Assembly (NCBI GenBank): GCA_034090805.1
Contig: JAXDRV010000106.1
Coordinates: forward strand, 1 to 23,342
Direction: 5' to 3'
DNA length: 23,342 nucleotides
Source: Ornithomonoglobus_A sp034090805
Lineage (GTDB): Bacteria > Bacillota > Clostridia > UBA1381
Of the stretch, positions 7,432 to 14,858 are shown piece by piece (the first letter of the stretch is position 1; every line of letters begins with the position of its first letter). Position numbers and translations under genes: made by a program. The notes below the pieces were generated by a model. It was not told the origin of the DNA. It saw only the letters and a program-made list of their open reading frames with translations, and ran no database searches.

Positions 7432-7977
7432 CTAATTAAACGGGTCGTTAGGATCAAATCTGAACGGATCATCGGGTGCCGGCGCATCATCGTCTATATC
7501 TATCATAAGTCCGATCTCCGCCTGAGCCTCTTCCTCGTGAGCGGCACGTATTCTTTCCATTCTTTCATCATATTTTCGCACAAAATACGGTATTACAAGA
7601 ATGGATATTACCGCAATAAAATGCGAAAACGCCACCGTGTATCTCGTTTTGCCAAGCCAATTCTCAAAGCCTCGCATATTTGCGCACACAAACGAAAAAA
7701 CCATTGCGTCGGTGAAGTTATAGGCGACTATGGTAAATAATATATACACCGCATACGACACAAGGTTTATGCGCAGATACTCCTTTTTGTCGCCCTTGAC
7801 AAACCTCAGCAGCCACACGCTGAAATATGCGTTTACACCCACGAATATCACAAACGCCAGCACGCAAAGCACCTCCCACAGCAAAACATTCGGCTCTCTG
7901 CGTATAACATATGTCGCCCCCGCCGACGGAATTACTCCGCATAAAAGTATTTCCAAAAATCTTACAAGATAAATCAT
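7432..7977 (-). CDS. Unrecognised four-helix membrane protein with acidic tail
   Basis: This 181-residue protein has about four membrane helices: residues 3-22, 32-57, 72-95 and about 113-131. A charged cytoplasmic tail follows (KYDERMERIRAAHEEEAQAEI), ending in an Asp/Pro-rich stretch with a repeated DPFRFDPNDPFN pattern. No family is recognised. ATG at 7977 has GGAAGG about 12 bases upstream, and it overlaps the stop of a 15-codon ORF by ATGA, so it is probably translated by coupling. It is transcribed from the promoter at 8056-8085. RmuC and the YczE protein follow on the same strand. Confidence 0.72.
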   Translation of the reverse strand: MIYLVRFLEILLCGVIPSAGATYVIRREPNVLLWEVLCVLAFVIFVGVNAYFSVWLLRFVKGDKKEYLRINLVSYAVYILFTIVAYNFTDAMVFSFVCANMRGFENWLGKTRYTVAFSHFIAVISILVIPYFVRKYDERMERIRAAHEEEAQAEIGLMIDIDDDAPAPDDPFRFDPNDPFN

Positions 7978-8021
7978 TTACCGTACCCGCCTTCCAAAAC
8001 TCCGTACATTTTGTTTTTCAC
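7974..8021 (-). CDS. Putative 15-aa leader peptide
   Basis: GTG at 8021 has a GAGGA ribosome site seven bases upstream and opens a 15-codon frame (VKNKMYGVLEGGYGK). Its TGA overlaps the ATG of the membrane-protein gene at 7977 by four bases. A slightly longer form from ATG 8042 (22 codons, same frame) would be almost leaderless, given the predicted start near 8049. The spacing and the overlap look like a real coupled mini-gene or leader peptide. No run of one amino acid is present that would indicate amino-acid attenuation. It might also be the eroded N-terminus of the downstream protein after a frameshift. Confidence 0.4.
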   Translation of the reverse strand: MKNKMYGVLEGGYGK

Positions 8022-8055
8022 GTTAATTTCCTCTAAATTCATTTTATCTGATATT

Positions 8056-8085
8056 ATTATATCATAGAAACATATGTATTGTCAA
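8056..8085 (-). promoter_or_regulatory. Sigma-A promoter of the membrane-protein/rmuC/YczE run
   Basis: On the minus strand, a perfect TTGACA (8085-8080), an 18-base spacer, and a perfect TATAAT (8061-8056) with an upstream TG (extended -10). The predicted start is near 8049. Confidence 0.8.
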
Positions 8086-8210
8086 TGGAGTAAGTCTGCA
8101 ATTCACCCGCAATGACGCTTTTATTTTATGTTTTTATCGGCATTTTTGTGAGATTTTCTGTTTTTTTACATTAATTAATATGCAAATAGCAAAAAATACT
8201 CAAGCTTATA
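8086..8210. other. AT-rich gap between divergent promoters
   Basis: This is the centre of a 331-base stretch without a standard-size gene (7978-8308). Its flanks hold the two divergent promoters, the 15-codon ORF and the SCP2-gene leader. The middle 125 bases are AT-rich. I see no gene, convincing hairpin or RNA motif in them. Confidence 0.5.
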
Positions 8211-8239
8211 TTGACATACCGAAAAAAATATTGTATACT
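8211..8239 (+). promoter_or_regulatory. Consensus sigma-A promoter of the SCP2-tail gene
   Basis: TTGACA (8211-8216), a 17-base spacer, TATACT (8234-8239). The predicted start is near 8246. With the strong ribosome site this predicts high constitutive expression. Confidence 0.88.
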
Positions 8240-8252
8240 TACAATGTAAAGT

Positions 8253-8271
8253 GTGAGGCTTTATGCTTCAC
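8253..8271 (+). promoter_or_regulatory. 5' leader stem-loop of the SCP2-tail mRNA
   Basis: GTGAGGC (8253-8259) pairs with GCTTCAC (8265-8271) around a TTTAT loop, with one G-U pair. It begins about seven bases after the predicted transcription start. Such a 5' hairpin could stabilise the mRNA; no riboswitch family is recognised. Confidence 0.4.
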
Positions 8272-8308
8272 GATTATGTTTTTTACTATTTGAAGGGAGG
8301 AAATTTAC

Positions 8309-8827
8309 ATGACATTTGAAACGGCTTTTAAGAGATTAAAAGAAAAATTCGCAAACGTTGACGCATCGGCTCTTGAGAACATGGCAATCCAGATCACTCT
8401 TTCAGATGAGGATTGCGGCGGTACTTTCTACGCTGCTGTAAGAGACCACGTTTTGGCTGTTGAGCCTTACGACTACAAAGATAACGATGCTGTTATTGAT
8501 GTTACCAGAAAAGCCCTTTCGTCTATTCTTGACGGTAAGACGAATATTGATAAGGAAATTGAAAAGGGCGAGATGTCCGTTATGGGCGATCTTCAGAAGG
8601 TTGCTGCAATAAGACAGGCTATAAAGCTTCCTGAAAAGAAAGCACCGGTAAAGAAAGCGCCCGCAAAAAAGGCTGCTCCTGCAAAGAAAGCAGAAGAAAA
8701 GAAAGCAGAAGAAAAGAAACCCGCAGCTAAAAAGACAGCTGCAAAGAAGGCTGCTCCCGCTAAGGCTGAAAAACCCGCTGCAAAAGCAACGACTAAAGCA
8801 CCCGCAGCTAAAAAGACAACAAAATAA
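8309..8827 (+). CDS. SCP2 sterol-binding-fold protein with histone-H1-like tail
   Basis: Residues 1-106 form an SCP2 (sterol carrier protein 2) fold: FKRLKEKF, a beta region around GGTFYAAVRDHVLAV, and the late KGEMSVMGD motif. The family binds hydrophobic ligands in a tunnel; the bacterial ligand is not known. Residues 107-172 are a low-complexity tail of Lys, Ala and Pro (PAKKA- and EEKKAEEKK-like repeats), with 23 lysines in 66 residues. It resembles H1/HU-type C-terminal tails that bind DNA or RNA. ATG at 8309 follows AGGGAGG by eight bases. Promoter, ribosome site and strong terminator frame a single-gene unit likely expressed at a high level. Nucleic-acid binding by the tail is inference from composition. 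Confidence 0.85.
   Translation: MTFETAFKRLKEKFANVDASALENMAIQITLSDEDCGGTFYAAVRDHVLAVEPYDYKDNDAVIDVTRKALSSILDGKTNIDKEIEKGEMSVMGDLQKVAAIRQAIKLPEKKAPVKKAPAKKAAPAKKAEEKKAEEKKPAAKKTAAKKAAPAKAEKPAAKATTKAPAAKKTTK
8690..8818 (+). repeat. Direct repeats coding the Lys/Ala-rich tail
   Basis: A 15-bp unit (GCAGAAGAAAAGAAA) is present twice in tandem at 8690-8704 and 8705-8719. An 18-bp unit (CCCGCAGCTAAAAAGACA) is identical at 8720-8737 and 8801-8818. All are multiples of three in frame, so recombination or slippage would change tail length without breaking the frame. Confidence 0.8.
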
Positions 8828-8848
8828 CTTATTCGCATCAAAATTCAG

Positions 8849-8883
8849 CGGCGGCTTACCGGTATCGGAAGCCGCCGTTTTTT
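8849..8883 (+). terminator. Strong intrinsic terminator, possibly bidirectional
   Basis: CGGCGGCTT (8849-8857) pairs perfectly with AAGCCGCCG (8869-8877) and is followed by TTTTTTG. It ends the SCP2-tail gene. On the minus strand the same stem follows the SPFH gene after an A-rich stretch, with a weaker T-tract (TGAATTTTG). Confidence 0.9.
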
Positions 8884-8896
8884 GTTTTATTTAGTT

Positions 8897-9781
8897 TTAT
8901 TTATCTGTCATTATTTCCTTAACGGACGAGGCAAGACCGGCTATTCCCTGGATATTTGAGGGGATTATTATCTTTGTTGCCTTTCCGTCGGCAGCCTTTT
9001 CAAAGCTTTCGAGTGACTTCATTGCGATATATGCATCGCACGGATCTGCCATGTTAATCTGGCGGATACCCTCGGCAACAGCCTTCTGCACCGTGATTAT
9101 CGCCTCTGCCTGACCCTCTGCCTCCTTTATAGCCGCCTGCTTCTTTGCCTCGGCACGAAGTATCGCCGCTTCTTTTTCACCCTCTGCCATGAGGATTGCG
9201 CTCTTTTTCTCGCCCTCGGCTCTTAAGATGCTTTCACGTCTTTCACGTTCTGCTTTCATCTGACGCTCCATTGCGTCCTGAATCTCTCTCGGAGGGATTA
9301 TGTTTTTCAGCTCGACTCTGTTGATCTTAATACCCCACGGGTCTGTCGCCTCGTCAAGTATCGATCTCATCGAGGTGTTGACGGTATCTCTTGATGTAAG
9401 AGTTTCGTCAAGCTCCATATCGCCTATGATGTTTCTGAGCGTTGTTGCGGTCAGATTTTCAATTGCCATCATTGGACGCTCAACTCCGTAGGTAAACAGT
9501 TTGGGGTCGGTAATCTGATAATACACCACCGTATCAATCTGCATTGTTACGTTATCCTCGGTGATAACCGGCTGCGGTGGAAAATCCACCACGTGTTCTT
9601 TTAGGTTTACCTTTTTTGCGATTTTGTCTATGAACGGAATCTTTACGTGAAGTCCCACTCCCCATGTAGTGTGATAGCCTCCGAATCTCTCGATTATATA
9701 CGCATGAGCCTGCGGAACTATCTTAATATTTGCTATAACAATTATAATAAGCAATACAACCAATCCAATAACAAACTGCAT
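8897..9781 (-). CDS. SPFH/Band 7 membrane protein (paraslipin/QmcA type)
   Basis: The 294-residue protein has an N-terminal membrane helix (about 3-19) and then an SPFH domain (about 20-190) with IVPQAHAYIIERFGGYH, PFIDKIAKKVNLKEHVVDFP and QITDPKLFTYGVERP. A charged coiled coil built on AEGEK/EAA repeats follows (about 185-250), and the C-terminus ends with IIIPSNIQG. Family members oligomerise into membrane scaffolds (stomatin, QmcA, FloT relatives) and influence proteases and membrane fluidity. The ATG at 9781 lies two bases after the NfeD stop. NfeD-SPFH pairing is a recognised conserved gene pair, which supports the call. Partner and substrate cannot be read from sequence. Confidence 0.93.
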   Translation of the reverse strand: MQFVIGLVVLLIIIVIANIKIVPQAHAYIIERFGGYHTTWGVGLHVKIPFIDKIAKKVNLKEHVVDFPPQPVITEDNVTMQIDTVVYYQITDPKLFTYGVERPMMAIENLTATTLRNIIGDMELDETLTSRDTVNTSMRSILDEATDPWGIKINRVELKNIIPPREIQDAMERQMKAERERRESILRAEGEKKSAILMAEGEKEAAILRAEAKKQAAIKEAEGQAEAIITVQKAVAEGIRQINMADPCDAYIAMKSLESFEKAADGKATKIIIPSNIQGIAGLASSVKEIMTDK

Positions 9782-9783
9782 AA

Positions 9784-10218
9784 CTATTCCTCCTTAACAA
9801 TCAGCTTTACGCCTTCAATTTTTTCAACAACCGCAGTGCTGCCCTCCGGGATAACGCTGCCGTCCGTGCTTCTTACAGTCCATACCGTTCCGCCTATTTT
9901 CCCCTCGCCGCTGCCCGCAAGGTTATTCACCTCGTGCGTAATCACAAGCCTTTTCCCGATTACGCTGTCTGCGTTTGTTTTTGTTGTTTTGTTTTTCATC
10001 ATTTTAAGTGATATTGGTCTTAAAAGACAAATCAATATCACCGACAGTATTAAAAATACCGAAATCTGCACAGTAAAATTAAATCCCAGCAGATATGTAA
10101 TCAAGCCGCCGACCGCTCCCACAGCAAGATATACCGATACAAGCTGATAGGTAGCAGCCTCAAGCAGCAAAAATACCGCTATGGCACAAAACCATATTAT
10201 ACCTAACGTCATATTCAT
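9784..10218 (-). CDS. NfeD-family membrane protein (short form)
   Basis: The 144-residue protein has about three membrane helices (residues 4-21, 24-43, 49-66) and a C-terminal OB-fold domain (about 85-144): IGKRLVITHEVNNLAGSGEG, then GTVWTVRS and a VEGVKL-like end. This is the short NfeD1b-type form without the ClpP-like protease domain of long NfeD. NfeD OB folds are known to partner with SPFH proteins, and the SPFH gene follows two bases after the stop. ATG at 10218 has GGAG six bases upstream. A 40-base gap separates it from the coiled-coil gene upstream, with no visible terminator between them. Confidence 0.9.
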   Translation of the reverse strand: MNMTLGIIWFCAIAVFLLLEAATYQLVSVYLAVGAVGGLITYLLGFNFTVQISVFLILSVILICLLRPISLKMMKNKTTKTNADSVIGKRLVITHEVNNLAGSGEGKIGGTVWTVRSTDGSVIPEGSTAVVEKIEGVKLIVKEE

Positions 10219-10258
10219 TTTGATCTCCGTTCCGCCGCCTTAAGACGGCAACTCAAAT

Positions 10259-11158
10259 TCAGGCAAGGAGATTTATAACCTCAAGCGCTGCGACGATAAA
10301 TCCGATTATACTCAAAACAACTATGCCCGTAACAGTCTTTTTCTTCAGCCTTGCAAAGGCGGTCTGAAGCTCGTTCAGAGCATTTTTCGTATTCTGCTGT
10401 GAGTTTTTCATGTCAAAAACACTGTCGTTAAGCTTTGACACTCCGTTTACCGCATCACGTATATTCTCCGTCATTGCCCGCAGCTCGCTCATCTCATGCT
10501 TAATGTCGGCAGTTCCCGCCGAAAAGCTTTCGACTGTGTCTGAATTTTTAACCTCAAGCTCCTGTATGCGCTTTTCAAGCGCAAGCACTCCCTGCTTTAT
10601 CTCCGCAAGCTCGGCGGAAATGCTGCCGAAGCCGTCCGAAACATCCTCAAGCTGCTCGCCTATTCCATCTATCTTGCGCACCGAATCGGTCATTTCACTC
10701 ATGGTGTCCTCTATAACAGCCTTTACCATATCTGCGGACGAATCACTCTCCGGCTTTTCAAAACGTGTTTCGCCGCTGTCCTCCTCGTCTGTGCTGCGTG
10801 CTTTAAGACGTGTAATTGTTTCGCCCGCCTTTTCCGCAGCCGCTCCCGCAAGGCTCTCCGCCGTTTCCTTTACCCTATCGAAAACTCCTCTCGCCTTTAT
10901 TGCGTCACCGAGGTTTATTCGGCGTGTATTTTCAACAGGCTCCGGGTCGCTCTCCGCTCCGTCTTTTTCGTCCAGCTCGTCAAGAAACTCTCTGTATTCC
11001 TCGTCACTGCCTGAATAAAACGAATTTTCCCCGTCATATGAGCGTATTTCGCCGCTTTTTTCGTTTTTGTCCTCGTCGGCCTTTTCCGTGCGTTCGTCAC
11101 GCATACGCTCAACTATACGGCGGCGAGCATACTCCTTAAATTCATCTATTTTCGACAT
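10259..11158 (-). CDS. Tail-anchored coiled-coil protein, unrecognised
   Basis: The 299-residue protein is hydrophilic and acidic over most of its length. Residues about 1-25 are basic and helical, and 26-80 are rich in Glu/Asp/Ser and probably disordered. About 82-120 is an Ala-rich helix, and 140-270 is a long heptad-like coiled coil reminiscent of chemoreceptor signalling helices. Lys-Lys-Lys at about 272-274 precedes one C-terminal membrane helix (TVTGIVVLSIIGFIVAALEV) that ends the protein. This is a tail-anchor layout with the bulk in the cytoplasm. Its ATG overlaps the upstream stop in TAATG, so it is coupled to the zinc-ribbon gene. NfeD and SPFH genes follow 40 bases on. No family is recognised. 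Confidence 0.75.
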   Translation of the reverse strand: MSKIDEFKEYARRRIVERMRDERTEKADEDKNEKSGEIRSYDGENSFYSGSDEEYREFLDELDEKDGAESDPEPVENTRRINLGDAIKARGVFDRVKETAESLAGAAAEKAGETITRLKARSTDEEDSGETRFEKPESDSSADMVKAVIEDTMSEMTDSVRKIDGIGEQLEDVSDGFGSISAELAEIKQGVLALEKRIQELEVKNSDTVESFSAGTADIKHEMSELRAMTENIRDAVNGVSKLNDSVFDMKNSQQNTKNALNELQTAFARLKKKTVTGIVVLSIIGFIVAALEVINLLA

Positions 11159-11640
11159 TACTCCTCATCCTCGTTTTCCGCCGTTTCGGGCTTTTTGGGC
11201 TTTATCGTTATAACCTGATCATCTTCGTCCTCCTCATATACGGACTCGGATTTTTCCTCGGACAGCCTTGCACCGCATTTGCTGCAGTATGACGCAGTCT
11301 TTTTATTGTATTCTCCGCAAGTCTCGCATCTTACCGTTTCCTTAAGCTCGGCAAGCTTTGCCCTTAAATCCGCCGCCTCTGCCTTAAGCTCATCGACTTT
11401 TGCGCAGCTGTCCTGCATACACTCGCATACGCTGCCTTCCTCGGCATATTTTTCATATACCGTTTTTCCCATTTCCGTGTAAATATCCTTTATTTTGCTT
11501 TCCGTTTCACTTATGGCAAAATTCAGCTTCGTCTGGGTGATAAGGCTGTTCGTTTTGTCAACCACCTGTCTTGTCAGCTTTGCCGCCTCGTCCTTCGCAC
11601 GTCCGGCGTGTTCCTTTACCTTGTCAAAAATTTCGTCCAT
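11158..11640 (-). CDS. Coiled-coil protein with C-terminal zinc ribbon
   Basis: I start this at ATG 11640 (160 aa), behind AAAGGAT. A longer frame to 11700 would begin upstream of the predicted promoter start. Residues 1-65 are helical (KVKEHAGRAKDEAAKL, then TESKIKDIYTEMGKTVYEKY), a pattern I have seen in small Clostridia proteins annotated only as zinc-ribbon proteins. About 80-103 is a second coiled coil. Cys105, 108, 119 and 122 make a C-x2-C-x10-C-x2-C zinc ribbon (CETCGEYNKKTASYCSKCG). Three extra cysteines (72, 74, 79) lie in the hinge. The tail is very acidic. The stop overlaps the next start (TAATG). Role unknown; an adaptor for a membrane complex is only a guess. Confidence 0.8.
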   Translation of the reverse strand: MDEIFDKVKEHAGRAKDEAAKLTRQVVDKTNSLITQTKLNFAISETESKIKDIYTEMGKTVYEKYAEEGSVCECMQDSCAKVDELKAEAADLRAKLAELKETVRCETCGEYNKKTASYCSKCGARLSEEKSESVYEEDEDDQVITIKPKKPETAENEDEE

Positions 11641-11679
11641 TTTTATCAAATCCTTTCTGTAACAGACTTCACTATTTTT

Positions 11680-11688
11680 ATTATACCA
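11680..11688 (-). promoter_or_regulatory. Extended -10 promoter of the zinc-ribbon/NfeD/SPFH cluster
   Basis: On the minus strand TGG precedes a perfect TATAAT (11685-11680). The -35 (TAGAAA at 17 bases) is weak, as is common with TGn-extended -10 elements. The predicted start near 11673 gives a leader of about 33 bases to the ATG at 11640. Confidence 0.65.
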
Positions 11689-11805
11689 TACAATAAACAA
11701 TTTTTCTATAGTTTTTTCAATTTTCCTATTAAAATTACATAATAATTTTCCTTTTCGTAATTTTCAACCATTATCCGCGCAAAAATGATACATAATGCAC
11801 AAAAT

Positions 11806-13149
11806 TCAGTTTTCATCTGTATATTCGTCAAAAATTACGCTTATCGTTGTACCGCTGCCAAGCTCGCTTTTTACATTAATATCGGCATTGTGACACATTG
11901 CGATATGCTTGACGATCGACAGCCCCAGTCCCGTACCGCCAACGGTTTTGGAATGGCTTTTGTCAACACGGTAAAAACGTTCGAACACCCGCTCCTTATC
12001 TTCGTCGGGAATACCTATCCCCGTATCCTTTACGGAAAATTCTATCCTGCTGCCGACATGACCCACAAACACTGTGACGCTGCCGCCGTCCTTATTATAC
12101 TTTATCGCATTGTCTATAATATTATACGCAAGCTCACCTATTGCCGTGCGGCTGCCCTTGATGTGCGCCTCGTTTGGGCTGTAATATACGGTAACATCAC
12201 GCTTTGCGGCGGCGGTTTCGAGAGATGCTATAGTATCTCTCACAACAGCCGAAACCTCAACGTCCTCTCCGACGGCAATTCCCTTTTCATCAAGATTGGA
12301 CAGCTCTATTATATCGTTTATGAGCAGCAAAAGCCGCTCCGCCTCCTTTTCGATTTTCGTTGTAAAGATGAGTATATCCTCCTTTTTTGCCATGCCGTTG
12401 TTTATCATCTGCGCATATCCCGTTATTGAGGTAAGCGGCGTTTTAAGCTCATGTGAAACGTTTGCACTGAATTCACGCCGTATTTTTTCGTTTTTTTCTT
12501 TTTCGGCATTTTCACGCTCTATACGTGCCACAAACGGCATAAGCTCCTCATATACTCCGCTGCTCTGCGGCTTGTCGAGGTTTATGTCGTTTATCGGCTG
12601 CATAATGCGTTTAGCCGTCTTTTTCGTCAGGACAAACGCAAATATAAGTATCGCTATCGTTATTCCGAGCATCATCGGAATTATACCCACGAACACATAA
12701 TACACATCGCCCATAGCCCGCGACACACGCAGCACCGAGCCGTCCTCCAGTCTGTAGGCGCAGTAATATATGGTAAGTCCCATTGTATCTGATTTTCTGC
12801 GGCTTTCTCCCCTGCCGTCTGTCAGTGCCTGCGAAACCTCCGGTCTTTTTAGGTGATTTTCCAATTCCTCTGCCGGAACGGTATTGTCGTAAACAACCTC
12901 GCCGCCGGTGCCGATAAGCGTTATGCGGTTATAGCTGTAATCGCCGAGCATATTCCGCAGTGCGTCAACCTTTTCCTTCTCTAAGCCGCAGGTATTCAAA
13001 AGATTTGCAAGCACCTGTCCGTCGTCACGTATCGACTTTTTTACGTTTTCCACAAAGCCGCCGTAGTAAATCATAAATGTCGCCGCCGTGGTGAGAAGAA
13101 TAGTGACGGTAAGTATAAGGCACATACTCCTGTAGATCGTTTTTTTCAT
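11806..13149 (-). CDS. Membrane sensor histidine kinase (PhoR-like)
   Basis: The 447-residue protein has TM1 at about 8-29, an extracellular sensor loop (about 30-148) and TM2 at about 150-174. A short linker leads to the DHp domain with phosphoacceptor His233 in VSHELKTPLT. The HATPase domain has the N box (NIIDNAIKYN, 343-352), G1 DTGIGI (375-380), F box FERFYRVD and G2 GGTGLGLSIV (404-412). ATG at 13149 overlaps the response-regulator stop by four bases (ATGA), so the two form a pair. The layout (sensor loop but no obvious HAMP or PAS) matches PhoR/YycG-like kinases of Clostridia. The signal is unknown. No clear terminator was seen after the stop. Confidence 0.93.
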   Translation of the reverse strand: MKKTIYRSMCLILTVTILLTTAATFMIYYGGFVENVKKSIRDDGQVLANLLNTCGLEKEKVDALRNMLGDYSYNRITLIGTGGEVVYDNTVPAEELENHLKRPEVSQALTDGRGESRRKSDTMGLTIYYCAYRLEDGSVLRVSRAMGDVYYVFVGIIPMMLGITIAILIFAFVLTKKTAKRIMQPINDINLDKPQSSGVYEELMPFVARIERENAEKEKNEKIRREFSANVSHELKTPLTSITGYAQMINNGMAKKEDILIFTTKIEKEAERLLLLINDIIELSNLDEKGIAVGEDVEVSAVVRDTIASLETAAAKRDVTVYYSPNEAHIKGSRTAIGELAYNIIDNAIKYNKDGGSVTVFVGHVGSRIEFSVKDTGIGIPDEDKERVFERFYRVDKSHSKTVGGTGLGLSIVKHIAMCHNADINVKSELGSGTTISVIFDEYTDEN

Positions 13150-13814
13150 ACCATTCTGTACCCCACATTTCTGACCGTTTCAATGCACAATCCGCTTTTG
13201 CCGAGCTTATGCCTCAGACTTCCTATATGTACGTCAAGCGTCCTCGACTCGCCCTCGAAATCATACCCCCACACGCTGTTTAAAAGAGTTTCTCTCGTAA
13301 CGGCTGCGCCCCTGTTCCTCATAAGCAGACATAAAAGCTCATATTCCTTATAGGTAAGCACAACATCGCTGCCGTCTGCGCTGACGCTCCTGCTTTCCGT
13401 ATCAACCTTAATCCCCTTATGCTCAAGCACGCTCTGCGTCCCCTTTTTGGAGCGGCGAAGCACCGCCTTTATGCGTGAGATAAGCTCCAGAACTCCGAAA
13501 GGCTTTGTCAAATAATCGTCCGCCCCGAGGTCAAAGCCTTTTATCTTATCCGCCTCGGAGCTTTTTGCAGTAAGAAGTATCACCGGCAGCTCCTCGGTTT
13601 TTTTGGAAATGCGCAGCTCCTTTAAAATGCTTGTGCCGCTCTTGTCGGGCAGCATAATATCAAGTATCACCATATCGGGAATACGGTGTGCCATCGCCTC
13701 CGAAAACGCTCCTCCGTCCGAAAAGCCCTCAGCCTCAAAGCCGCTCGATTTCAAAGCGTACACCACAAGCTCCCTGATGTCGTCATCGTCCTCCACACAG
13801 TAAATCAAATTCAT
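13146..13814 (-). CDS. OmpR/PhoB-family response regulator
   Basis: From ATG 13814 the protein has 222 residues. I prefer this to an ATG at 13826, which touches the AAGGAG ribosome site and leaves no spacing. The receiver domain (about 1-118) has the acidic pocket EDDDD (8-12), phosphoacceptor Asp52 in MVILDIMLPD, and the conserved Lys in YLTKPF. The C-terminal winged helix (about 128-222) shows LTYKEYELLCLLMRN, the Trp-containing VWGYDFEGESRTLDVHI, and ends VRNVGYRMV. It is a DNA-binding transcription factor, partnered with the histidine kinase by a four-base overlap. It starts 33 bases after the AraC gene's stop, so the three are probably one operon. Confidence 0.93.
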   Translation of the reverse strand: MNLIYCVEDDDDIRELVVYALKSSGFEAEGFSDGGAFSEAMAHRIPDMVILDIMLPDKSGTSILKELRISKKTEELPVILLTAKSSEADKIKGFDLGADDYLTKPFGVLELISRIKAVLRRSKKGTQSVLEHKGIKVDTESRSVSADGSDVVLTYKEYELLCLLMRNRGAAVTRETLLNSVWGYDFEGESRTLDVHIGSLRHKLGKSGLCIETVRNVGYRMV

Positions 13815-13847
13815 AGTGTCAATCATCTCCTTATAAAGCGTTTCGTA

Positions 13848-14831
13848 TCAGTCTGTCGGCTGTCCTGCCTTAAACAGCTCTCTGTACACCTCCGGCGTTA
13901 CTCCGAATTTCGACTTGAATACACGTATAAAATATCCCGAATTGCTGAAGCCCGCCATTTCGCTTATCTGCTTTATGGTCTTATGCTCCGTCTGGCGCAG
14001 GAACAGCTCCGCAAAATTCAGCCTTGTATTTACAAGAAACCGCCCCGGAGTTATGCCGTAGCTTTTTTTGAACATGGCGGCAATCTTGTTTACGGATACT
14101 CCGATATGCTCCGCCATGTCCGTCACGCCTATATTCTCCATATACCGTTTCTGTATCATCTCAAGAACGGGCGCAAGCTCTCCGTCACGCTCGTTTGATT
14201 CACCGTATTTGCAGCGGTTTAACAAAACGCCGATATTGCAGAGCAGCCTGTATGCCGCAGCGGACGCTATCATCTCGTTTTCACGGTATTTATTGTAATC
14301 AAGCTCAGCGGAAATGCCGTTGTTTATGGTTGTGTTTTCGTCCGAGCGTGCCGCCCAGTATGCACGATGCACATCGTCAAACATAAGAGCGGTTTTGTTG
14401 TAGCTGTATTCGTCGTCTATGCAGTAAACGCAGCTGCCCGTCACTCCTATATACTCAAACATTTCACGTATTCCGCTGCCGTCGAAATTTACCCAATACG
14501 TAGTAAAGTCATCGCTTGTTCCATGATACTCATGAGGAATATCCGGGCAGAACATGAACACCGACCCACGCTCAAGTGCGTATTCGGTATTATCCTCCGA
14601 AATATACACTCCGGCTCCCCTCGTGACGAGTGTTACCTGATAGAGTCTATGCCCGTCCGGGCGGATTATATGCCTTTGCAGCTTATGTTCAATGCCTCGC
14701 ACCGCAATAGGCAGACCTCTGTCCTCTCCAATCTCCGTTTTCACCGCTGTTCTCACACTCCTTTTTCCATACGCAAGCCTGAGCCGTATATCCTCCCTCA
14801 AAAGCTTTTTGTTCTCTCCGTTCTTGAGCAA
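13848..14831 (-). CDS. AraC-family transcriptional regulator
   Basis: The protein has up to 327 residues. About 50-140 is an AraC-type cupin ligand-binding domain (LYQVTLVTRGAGVY, then FMFCPDIPHEYHG). About 225-322 holds two helix-turn-helix units with the family signature ISEMAGFSNSGYFIRVFKSK followed by FGVTPEVYRE. Such cupin-AraC proteins usually activate sugar or glycan genes, but no such gene is next to it. The TTG at 14831 lies about 20 bases from the predicted transcription start, yet its AGGTGA site is almost touching. GTG codons near residue 26 (behind AAAAGGAG) are alternatives, so the start is uncertain. The two-component pair follows 33 bases on. Confidence 0.9.
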   Translation of the reverse strand: MLKNGENKKLLREDIRLRLAYGKRSVRTAVKTEIGEDRGLPIAVRGIEHKLQRHIIRPDGHRLYQVTLVTRGAGVYISEDNTEYALERGSVFMFCPDIPHEYHGTSDDFTTYWVNFDGSGIREMFEYIGVTGSCVYCIDDEYSYNKTALMFDDVHRAYWAARSDENTTINNGISAELDYNKYRENEMIASAAAYRLLCNIGVLLNRCKYGESNERDGELAPVLEMIQKRYMENIGVTDMAEHIGVSVNKIAAMFKKSYGITPGRFLVNTRLNFAELFLRQTEHKTIKQISEMAGFSNSGYFIRVFKSKFGVTPEVYRELFKAGQPTD

Positions 14832-14858
14832 TCACCTATATTTTACTGCTTTACCGTC

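Noticed and set aside
8593..8841. 82-residue minus-strand frame with a hydrophobic Ala/Phe-rich product
   Set aside because: It is the reverse reading of the Lys/Ala repeat tail (AAG/GCN read backwards as Phe/Leu/Ala codons) and has no ribosome site.
11701..11805. Gene or terminator between the histidine kinase and zinc-ribbon gene
   Set aside because: AT-rich sequence without a convincing hairpin or ribosome-site-led frame; only the extended -10 promoter just below it is supported.
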